From NCBI GenBank assembly GCA_028279185.1, contig JANQSS010000099.1:62001-126000 (forward strand): a stretch of DNA of 64,000 bases, read 5' to 3'. A program made the translations under genes and the position numbers. Positions 9,734 through 17,167 of the stretch are shown one piece after another. The stretch is from Saprospiraceae bacterium. Lineage in GTDB: Bacteria; Bacteroidota; Bacteroidia; Chitinophagales; Saprospiraceae. Below the pieces are notes generated by a model. The model was given only the letters and a program-made list of their open reading frames with translations. It was not told the origin of the DNA and made no database searches. Each line of letters opens with the position of its first letter. Within the stretch, counting starts at the first letter, position 1.

Positions 9734-11248
9734 TTATTCCGAAGAAGGTAGTAATTCATAAATAAACACATTATCGCGTTGTGCTAGCAACTTCTTTGGC
9801 AAGGCTGCCACTGAAGTGTAACGCGTGCGATCTTCGCCAATGACGAACAAATATTTCACGCCTGCATCTCGCCAGATTTCGAATTTTTTATCGACACGAT
9901 CAGGCTTTGATAGCTTTCCGGTCCACCCCTTGTTATTCATTAAATAAAGTGAAATGCAGTGCGATGGATCTCCTTCGACTATCACTTTATCAGAAGCTTT
10001 TATTCCCAGATCTCGAATAAAGGGTGTAATATCTTCGAAAGTATTGTACATGTCATCATACGGAAAATTTTCATATCGGTCCTTATGTCGTCGATCGACA
10101 CTACCTAAAGACAGAATAATAATAATTGCTAAAAAAATGTACGCAGCAACTGACTTCTTATATTTATCATTTAACCATTTAGTCAAATAAATGAATGACA
10201 GCGGGAAAAAGCCAATCAAATGTATCAAATAATAGTCGTGATCCTTTAATGCCAGAAAGAAAGCTATAATGTAGACGATTGACGCTAGTAGATAAAGCGT
10301 GAGTACATGAGACCAAAATCTATTTTTTTCAAGCCACGAAATACAAAGTGAAAGAAATCCCATAAAAAATATACCTGGATATATTATATCACGCTTCCAC
10401 CCCCAATCCGAAGTAAGCCTACGCCAGGTATATTGTTTCAAATCATCACTCAACAACCAAATTGGATCCCAATCCAAACTAAAATAGTAGTTTCCATGAG
10501 CATCTTGATATGCTTGAGCCAAAAATATCCAACCTACGGCCAGAACAAAAGGAATTAGCAAATACAAACCTTCAACACGCGAAATAGAAAACAGAGGTTT
10601 GTCACGATATTTCACTTTAAAAAATCGCTCCAAAATAAAAAGCGAAATGATTATCCCCGTCGATAACAATGCCGTTATTTTCAACAAGGAAGCAAGCGAC
10701 GCAAAAATTATAAAATATGTGAGAGAGCGCTTTTTTCCATGAATAAAATAGCGATACATATGATACCAGGATATAAAAGCAAGTCCCAAAGCGGGGGCAT
10801 TTGGTAAAAAACTATAGGCATAGAAAATTACGATAACAGACGAGCAAGCGGTTAACAAAACAATGGATGCATAAAATCTGTCCTCCACATATGCTAAAGA
10901 CAATCTAAATAGATAAAAAAGTCCTATGGCATAGATCATAAAATTAAATACTCTAAAAAGTCCTTCCTGGACGCCGAAAAGTGCATATAGCCTAGAAACA
11001 CAATAATAAATGACTGGAATTTCACCCATTGCTTTCCCATCGTGATTTTTACCCATCAGGTGATGTGTTCTGGGTGTAATCAACGAGGCATCTTCATCTT
11101 GATAGTAGTTCAACGCCAAAGAGGCACAATCTGTCTGTCGCCAGTTATGCGGACCTTGCGGGCGCTTCGAATAGATTTCATCAAAATCAAAGGAGAACAC
11201 TATCAAGCCCAGAAGTCCAAAAAAAATAAGCCAGTCGTAATATTTCAT
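9734..11248 (-). CDS. GT39-like (ArnT/PMT-type) membrane glycosyltransferase
   Basis: A 504-residue polytopic protein. After the first helix comes an acidic loop containing FDFDEIY and GPHNWRQTDCASLALNYY; the HxWRQTD pattern recurs in Bacteroidota glycosyltransferase family 39 members, and the acidic residues likely form the lipid-sugar active site. About eleven helices precede a soluble C-terminal domain of roughly 100 residues. I start at the methionine at 11248 (MKYYDWLIFF) rather than 11269 because the extra seven residues do not look like part of a membrane segment. It is the last gene of a minus-strand run headed by a GT2 gene, but the remnant and a 97-bp gap lie between. Confidence 0.75.
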   Translation of the reverse strand: MKYYDWLIFFGLLGLIVFSFDFDEIYSKRPQGPHNWRQTDCASLALNYYQDEDASLITPRTHHLMGKNHDGKAMGEIPVIYYCVSRLYALFGVQEGLFRVFNFMIYAIGLFYLFRLSLAYVEDRFYASIVLLTACSSVIVIFYAYSFLPNAPALGLAFISWYHMYRYFIHGKKRSLTYFIIFASLASLLKITALLSTGIIISLFILERFFKVKYRDKPLFSISRVEGLYLLIPFVLAVGWIFLAQAYQDAHGNYYFSLDWDPIWLLSDDLKQYTWRRLTSDWGWKRDIIYPGIFFMGFLSLCISWLEKNRFWSHVLTLYLLASIVYIIAFFLALKDHDYYLIHLIGFFPLSFIYLTKWLNDKYKKSVAAYIFLAIIIILSLGSVDRRHKDRYENFPYDDMYNTFEDITPFIRDLGIKASDKVIVEGDPSHCISLYLMNNKGWTGKLSKPDRVDKKFEIWRDAGVKYLFVIGEDRTRYTSVAALPKKLLAQRDNVFIYELLPSSE

Positions 11249-11345
11249 CGTGGACGCCATTAGCGGCACAAGTTCAGCATTTGTATTGAGTTGACGTAAT
11301 CAATAACCAACAATGTAACTATGTGCCTTGTCAAGCCTAAAACCT

Positions 11346-11837
11346 TCAATCAAAGGGCGGGAATAAACCACGTACGATTTCACTAAAGCGTGCCCAATTC
11401 CAATTGACGCCGTCCCAGGGAGACCGATAGGCATGCGTAAGCCCAAGACTATAGTAGGCCATCAGGGTTAGGAGTAAGTAAAAAATGAAACGTGTAACCC
11501 AGTCACTCTTATTCACATTTCCTACAACCCAAACAAGCGGAAGGATAAGAATTGTATAGAATTCAACATAACAGCGGTGTCCATAGGCGCCACCAAACCA
11601 CCACGCCCACCAGCTACCAAAGATCCAGGTAATGATGAAAAAAACAAGAAGGATTAAACGACAGTTATTGATTCTTACCGAAAAATTTCGGAGTAGTCCA
11701 TAAAAACTAATCAGAATGATTGGGCTGTACAGAAAAAGGCCATTTTGTACATCGACTAACACACGTAATATTTTTGGCTTCATCCAATAGACAAAACCCT
11801 CATCCTTGTACGAATAAACGGCGATCTCACTCCGTAC
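11346..11837 (-). pseudogene. 5'-truncated copy of the neighbouring GT-C-like membrane protein gene
   Basis: The 163 codons match the middle-to-late part of the protein at 11846-13642 from about its residue 279: VYSYKDEGF against IYSYGEEGF, GLFLYSPIILISFYGL against GWLVYSPIMILSLVGF, WWAWWFGGAYGHRCYVEFY against WWYGGSLGQRALIQYY, and FIFYLLLTLMAYYSLGLTH against YIFYFLLTICVYYSMWLTH. Homology runs upstream of the only plausible ATG (11783) to a TAG at 11838-11840, so the first 280 or so residues are missing and no start remains. It lies eight bases past the stop of the intact paralog. Protein divergence is large, so this is an old tandem duplicate, not a recent one. Confidence 0.75.
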
Positions 11838-11845
11838 CTATAAAT

Positions 11846-13642
11846 TTAATTAAACACTTCTATCTTGACTAAATCGTAGACAACCAAATTTTCAACGGCG
11901 CCGTTATGAATTTGAAAGGTAACTTTATCGAACAAAGTCGAAGGACATTTTACGTCGAGGAAAATTTGCTTCGTTTCGCCACCAGCTAGCAATCGGTGAT
12001 ATCGAATTTGGCGTTTCTTGACCTCATGTATGCCATTATAGAATGCGATTGCCATCGTCCCCATATTCCATTTCCCATACACGGGATATTCTGTTTTAAA
12101 ATGAACCATACCTCTGACCCATTTCGCCTGTCCAGTTTCCAATTGCGCACCATATTCCGGACTCTGAGGGTCAAGACTGGAAAGACAAGGACTATTACTC
12201 CCTTGTATAGCAGGAATATGACAGCGTGGAACATCGACCGATTCAAAGTCATTTTCATAAATAACTTGGACATCTTCGCGGTCACTGCGGTGATATTCAT
12301 CTGTGTCAAGTAATTTCAAATCATCAGGGTTTTTTTCATATCGCCCTAGTACTTTCCAAAAATATGGACGCGTCATTTGCCCAACGTATACAAGCCCACC
12401 GCGATGTACTTGATGGGTTAACCACATGGAATAATAAACGCATATTGTTAACAAGAAATAAAATATATATTTTACTTGCCGCGTGTTTATTATAGTGGTT
12501 ATTAACGCTGCGAAAGGAAACGCGAAAAGTGGATAATATTGAATAAGTGCACGCTGACCCAAACTACCTCCATACCACCAGGTTTGCCAGGAAAAAACAA
12601 TATAGGATGCCAAAACAGAGAAAATGACTATCACAGGAAATAACTTTTTGTGGTATTTATAAAGTTGATAAAATCCAACCAGCGATAAGATCATAATGGG
12701 TGAATAAACCAACCACCCAGCCCGAACACTTATCAGACAATCTTCAACGTGCGGACTTAGCCAATTAAAACCTTCTTCTCCATAACTATAAATGAGCCAT
12801 TCTCCACTAATATGTTTCCAATATATCATCTGTAGGCTCGAAACCATTGCGGCTACCACTCCTATTACAGCAAAGTACTTAATATGTTTCCTAATAAACG
12901 CGAGGCGGTTTCGAGTGCCAGCTTTCATAGGTAAGCTCAGGCCCCAAAGCAGTGGAATAAGCACGCTAATAATTTCGGTAGGTCTAGTAAGCGTCGCCAA
13001 TCCAACCAGTGCACCTATGGCAAAAGCCCAATGAAATCTTGGTCGATTATTAAATCGTATTGTGCAAAAAATCAAGACCGCATAAAGCGCAAATAAATTA
13101 TTGTGCGTCATTGCTCCAGTAATGGAAGCGTATTCAAAATAATTCGTAGCTAAACAAACGCTAACAATTGTCAAGGCGCTTATTTTATCCGTGAAGAAGT
13201 TTAGCAGAATCGATCTAAAAAACAACAACCCAATCAATGCAAAAAACAATATCTCAATTTCAATTGCAAATTGATATGGAAGCGAAAATCCGTCTGCGGG
13301 ATAACTAGACTGTTTTGCATATTGGTGTGCGATTAAGAAAAAGGGTGAGTACATGACAGCTTGGCCAATAGTGTATTTCATTGCGCGATTTCCATTTGGC
13401 AAATTCAGGACCAATTCGCTTCCCGGAGTAAATCGATATTTTTCATTCAACGATTCAAGGTAACCTACCTTCTTTAAGTCGCTATAGATGAAATGCGCCG
13501 GTAAGTACTGATAATACCCAGCCACATCCCAGGTTATCACTTGTTCATTTCCTTCCCCATATTTTGGATAATAAATAAACGTGGCAATAAATATAAATAT
13601 GAAAACAAGTAGAGCAGCGAAAAGTGAAAGGTTATTTTTCAT
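11846..13642 (-). CDS. GT-C-like polytopic membrane glycosyltransferase (putative)
   Basis: A 598-residue protein with a signal-anchor at the N-terminus, an early loop with TWDVAGYYQYLPAHFIYSD, about eleven membrane helices to residue 420, and a soluble beta-rich C-terminal domain of about 180 residues. The acidic first loop and helix pattern fit GT-C enzymes that take sugars from polyprenyl phosphate. It follows a GT2 polyprenyl-phosphate glycosyltransferase gene by 12 bp on the same strand, supporting a donor/transferase pair. Substrate unknown. A broken paralog follows at 11346-11837. Confidence 0.65.
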   Translation of the reverse strand: MKNNLSLFAALLVFIFIFIATFIYYPKYGEGNEQVITWDVAGYYQYLPAHFIYSDLKKVGYLESLNEKYRFTPGSELVLNLPNGNRAMKYTIGQAVMYSPFFLIAHQYAKQSSYPADGFSLPYQFAIEIEILFFALIGLLFFRSILLNFFTDKISALTIVSVCLATNYFEYASITGAMTHNNLFALYAVLIFCTIRFNNRPRFHWAFAIGALVGLATLTRPTEIISVLIPLLWGLSLPMKAGTRNRLAFIRKHIKYFAVIGVVAAMVSSLQMIYWKHISGEWLIYSYGEEGFNWLSPHVEDCLISVRAGWLVYSPIMILSLVGFYQLYKYHKKLFPVIVIFSVLASYIVFSWQTWWYGGSLGQRALIQYYPLFAFPFAALITTIINTRQVKYIFYFLLTICVYYSMWLTHQVHRGGLVYVGQMTRPYFWKVLGRYEKNPDDLKLLDTDEYHRSDREDVQVIYENDFESVDVPRCHIPAIQGSNSPCLSSLDPQSPEYGAQLETGQAKWVRGMVHFKTEYPVYGKWNMGTMAIAFYNGIHEVKKRQIRYHRLLAGGETKQIFLDVKCPSTLFDKVTFQIHNGAVENLVVYDLVKIEVFN

Positions 13643-13654
13643 CGGCTCTGACCA

Positions 13655-14368
13655 TCACTTAAATAAATTATACCTCAATATGCAGAAGAGCGCTCGAAAT
13701 CCATCTTTCCAATTAATTTTTTTTCCTTCGGCATACGTCCTTCCTGAGTATGAAATACCAACTTCATAAATTCGTATTTCCGGAATCTTTGAAATTTTTG
13801 CGGTGACTTCCGGTTCGAAACCAAAGCGTTTTTCCTTCAACGCAAGTCCTTTTATAATGTCGGCCCTGAACAATTTATAACATGTTTCCATATCGGTCAG
13901 ATTGATATTAGAAAACATGTTTGACATCCATGTCAGAAATTTATTGCCTACCGAATGCCAGTAATACAGGACACGATGCGGCTCACCTCCCATAAAACGA
14001 GAGCCATAGACCACATCAGCTTTACCTTCAAGGATGGGTTTCAATAATTTTGCGTGCTCACGCGGATCATATTCAAGGTCTGCATCCTGAATAATAATGT
14101 AATCTCCCTTCGCCTGAGCAATTCCTGTATGAAGGGCAGCGCCCTTGCCCTTATTCACCTGATGGCTATAAAAGCTCATCTGTACGTCCGGGTGTTCAGC
14201 CATGTATTTTTCTATAACAACGACAGAATTATCAGAAGAACAGTCATTTACCAGCACCAATTCCTTAGTGATGGTCTCTTGCACAGGAGCCTCAATCACG
14301 CGATCTAGAAGGGTGGTAATTGTGCGCTCCTCGTTATAAACTGGAATTATAATTGATAATAATGGCAT
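13655..14368 (-). CDS. GT2 glycosyltransferase, dolichyl-phosphate-mannose-synthase-like
   Basis: A 237-residue cytoplasmic-face enzyme with the standard GT-A motifs: [36 protein letters not shown], the DxD motif in [16 protein letters not shown] and [11 protein letters not shown]. It resembles enzymes that charge polyprenyl phosphate with mannose or glucose. It lacks the C-terminal membrane helices seen in some members. It appears to head a minus-strand operon with the two downstream membrane glycosyltransferase-like genes. Confidence 0.88.
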   Translation of the reverse strand: MPLLSIIIPVYNEERTITTLLDRVIEAPVQETITKELVLVNDCSSDNSVVVIEKYMAEHPDVQMSFYSHQVNKGKGAALHTGIAQAKGDYIIIQDADLEYDPREHAKLLKPILEGKADVVYGSRFMGGEPHRVLYYWHSVGNKFLTWMSNMFSNINLTDMETCYKLFRADIIKGLALKEKRFGFEPEVTAKISKIPEIRIYEVGISYSGRTYAEGKKINWKDGFRALFCILRYNLFK

Positions 14369-14501
14369 TCGCGTCTTTTCTATTGACGAGTGAAATTAGG
14401 AAATAGTTGGGAGTCAAAACACACTAAAATATTACAACATGTGCTGTTTTGAACACCGCAGCAGGATGAGGAACAATGGGCCAATGATGCTTACTAAAAA
14501 T

Positions 14502-15167
14502 TCAAGTGTGATCCCGTACGCGTTTATACACGTTGTACCCCAAAAAAATATTGATTAACAGTATAAAAATTGCTCCCAGCATTAGCGGTTCGGAAATCTC
14601 TTGTATGACAAAAAAGTCGTATAGTCCGTGCAACAAAAAAGCCAGCAGCAGCCCCTGGATATAAGGAATTATTTTTTTCCTTGATGGAAATTCCATTGTA
14701 ACAAAATATGCCAGAATTAAAGCAAAACATGCATGAGCCGGCACAGCTGTAACGGATCGAAATAAAGCCACCTCCCAGCCTTTGGAATAACTGTATAACA
14801 CATTTTCAACCCCAGCAAATCCCATTGCAATCAATAAAGAAATGGCCAATAAGTCCATGGGTTCATCAATTGGCACTATATAATTGGACAACCAAAGCAT
14901 AAGTCCCTTAAATAGTTCTTCTACCAGGGAAACCACTAGAAAAGCTACAATTACAGCATGATACCAGACATCCATGCGCAAGTCCAAGTTATAGGAGGCG
15001 CTTTGCTGGATGTAGAACGCAGGCAGGGCGGCTATTACACCAAGCATTACGGCAAGAATGGCCTTACTCGATAGAAGGCGTGTTTTTTTATACAATGTTC
15101 GATAGCCGAGTACGCCAATTACTATGGCCGGTAGTAGTCCGGCTGCAAAAATTGCTGTTTTGTCCAT
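14502..15167 (-). CDS. prsW: PrsW family intramembrane metalloprotease
   Basis: A 221-residue protein with about seven membrane helices. Three PrsW motifs are visible: VEELFKG near residue 83 (EExxK), GFAGVENVLYSY near 115 (ENxxY), and the two late histidines AHACFAL and LLHGLYDF. In Bacillus PrsW cleaves the anti-sigma factor RsiW; the target here is unknown, although an anti-sigma-like protein is encoded at 57586-59133. The gene is divergent from a SpoIIE-type phosphatase gene. Confidence 0.85.
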   Translation of the reverse strand: MDKTAIFAAGLLPAIVIGVLGYRTLYKKTRLLSSKAILAVMLGVIAALPAFYIQQSASYNLDLRMDVWYHAVIVAFLVVSLVEELFKGLMLWLSNYIVPIDEPMDLLAISLLIAMGFAGVENVLYSYSKGWEVALFRSVTAVPAHACFALILAYFVTMEFPSRKKIIPYIQGLLLAFLLHGLYDFFVIQEISEPLMLGAIFILLINIFLGYNVYKRVRDHT

Positions 15168-15429
15168 AACAGCATAAAGATAGTCGTAAGATCAAATCGA
15201 CATTTAGAGTATAATGAAATTTCTATCAGTTGCCTGCAAACGGCAAAATTTTAAGCCGTTCATCGTTAAATTTTTTATCGAATTGCCCACACTGGACTGT
15301 AAAATTTGCCTCGATCAGCTCAAAACTCGGGTATTTTCGGCGAATCATGAAAACCCCAACATACTCTTTATAAAAAATAACAATTGAAAAGATGTACTTC
15401 GGCGATCAGGCGGTAAATTAGCTAAACAG

Positions 15430-16680
15430 ATGTCTGAAGAGGAAGAAATAGACATATCGCCCCAGCAAACGTATGAGGAGCTCGAAAATGAGCTGAATCT
15501 CAAGCAATTACAGTTGAAAAGCTTGTTGGCTATCACGCAAGCAATCAATGACAACGTCTCGGCTGACGGACTCTTCAACATGTATAAGACGTTTATCAAT
15601 TGGGATATGCGCGTTGATCGCATGGTCTTCTTTGTTCGGGAAGGAGAACATTGGATCTGTCCAGCAAGCATAAATGTAGATTACGACATGACAGGATATG
15701 GGCTTATAGAGCGACTGTCAAAATACACGCGACTGCAGACGATAAAACAGGAAGATCAAGATCCTATTCTAAGTGATTTTGATATCGTCATTCCGGTTAT
15801 GCATAAAGAAACTCCACTGTCATATACACTTATAGGTGGATTTCAAGAAGAAGCGGATATTTTCAACAAAGTCCAATTTATTCAAACGATCACCAACGTG
15901 ATCACCGTAGCAATCGAAAATAAACGATTGTTCAAGGAACAGCTCAAGCAGGAACGTGTTAATCGTACCATGCAACTCGCCACAGAAGTGCAACAAATGT
16001 TTATTCCCGATAAACTGCCGAAAGAAATAAATTATCAGCTGGATAGCATCTACAAACCCCACTTTAATATAGGTGGTGATTATTTTGATTATTTTCAATT
16101 AAATCATCACGAATTCATTTTCTGCATCGCTGATGTATCTGGAAAAGGTGTGGGTGCGGCGATGCTTATGGCAAATTTTCAGGCCTTGCTGCATAATATG
16201 GTAAATAAATATGAATCCCTTGATGAACTTGTTGGCGAGCTCAATCATGCTGTGTACACACTTACCAAGAGTGATAAGTTTATTACATTTTTTATTGCCA
16301 AAGTGAACACCGACTCAAGGTCCGTGTCGTATGTAAATGCGGGGCACTGTCCGGTACTTTATACACATGCTGATGGGCAGGAATTTTGGTATTCGGGGTG
16401 CACGGTACTAGGGGCGGTGAATAATTTAAATGGTATCGAATGTGGAAATTTCAATTATTCACCAGGTGCTATTATCATGGCGTATACAGATGGTCTAACA
16501 GAACTAGAAAATTCCGATGGTGAATTTTTTGACGAAGATCACCTCTGGGCCTTTGGTTTTACCTATCATGATTTGACAGCGGAAAAATTTAATCAAATGT
16601 TACTCTCCCGTCTCGATAATTTCAGGGGTGATATTGCGTACAAAGATGACATTGCTGTAATTACGTGTAAACTTACGTAG
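15430..16680 (+). CDS. GAF-SpoIIE serine/threonine phosphatase
   Basis: A 416-residue cytoplasmic protein. An acidic start and short coiled coil (residues 14-45) precede a GAF-like sensor domain (about 45-165), a helical linker and a SpoIIE/PP2C-type domain (about 185-416). The metal-binding aspartates are visible in IGGDYFDYF, FCIADVSGKG, YVNAGHCP and MAYTDGLTE. Such enzymes usually dephosphorylate anti-sigma-factor antagonists in partner-switching systems; no antagonist or RsbW-like kinase gene is nearby. It stands alone between a divergent protease gene and a 487-bp gap. Confidence 0.88.
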   Translation: MSEEEEIDISPQQTYEELENELNLKQLQLKSLLAITQAINDNVSADGLFNMYKTFINWDMRVDRMVFFVREGEHWICPASINVDYDMTGYGLIERLSKYTRLQTIKQEDQDPILSDFDIVIPVMHKETPLSYTLIGGFQEEADIFNKVQFIQTITNVITVAIENKRLFKEQLKQERVNRTMQLATEVQQMFIPDKLPKEINYQLDSIYKPHFNIGGDYFDYFQLNHHEFIFCIADVSGKGVGAAMLMANFQALLHNMVNKYESLDELVGELNHAVYTLTKSDKFITFFIAKVNTDSRSVSYVNAGHCPVLYTHADGQEFWYSGCTVLGAVNNLNGIECGNFNYSPGAIIMAYTDGLTELENSDGEFFDEDHLWAFGFTYHDLTAEKFNQMLLSRLDNFRGDIAYKDDIAVITCKLT

Positions 16681-17167
16681 TCTAAGTTATTCGTTAAACC
16701 ATGTCTGTTGGGCAGTATCTATTAATAAAAATAATTAGCTCGAAATTTAAGCTTCAGTTTTATTTCAAACACATTGTGGAAGCCGCCATTGTTGAGATAG
16801 GTCTTTTGTCAATCTTAGGGATTTTATTAAATTTTGAACTAGAACCACATAGTTCGTACCGTAGCTTTACGGTTAGCATTTGATATCAAACACATCCCGT
16901 AAGGTTTGCCGTTGAATTTTCTCTCAAGCCCTATGGGTTTGCCTATCCGGAAAATATTATTTCGGCCTACATATACCACCCAAAATACCTGTTTCAAAAC
17001 TCCCTTGAAACCCCTAAGGTTGAGCATTCGTATTATTCAACATTTACACTTAATTATGAAATATAAAAATCAGTCGCCATTATGGATTTCTTGCATTGGC
17101 GACAAAAGCCATATCGCTTTCTCAAAGGGTTTTTTTGATCTTTTGGGTCAAAAAAGTCCATCATGGC
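16681..17167. other. Intergenic region without a recognisable gene
   Basis: This 487-bp gap separates convergent genes. Open frames of about 60-100 codons exist on both strands but lack any family resemblance, plausible ribosome site or neighbour logic. It holds short inverted repeats: ACCGTA-GCTT-TACGGT (16858-16873), the perfect palindrome TTTGATATCAAA (16879-16890) and a stem-loop near its right end listed separately. Confidence 0.5.
17131..17155. terminator. AT-rich stem-loop between convergent genes
   Basis: TTTTTTGATC and GGTCAAAAAA pair over ten positions (one T-G wobble) around the loop TTTTG. It lies 13 bp past the stop of the minus-strand fusion gene and has T/A runs on both sides, so it could stop transcription in either direction. 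Confidence 0.5.
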
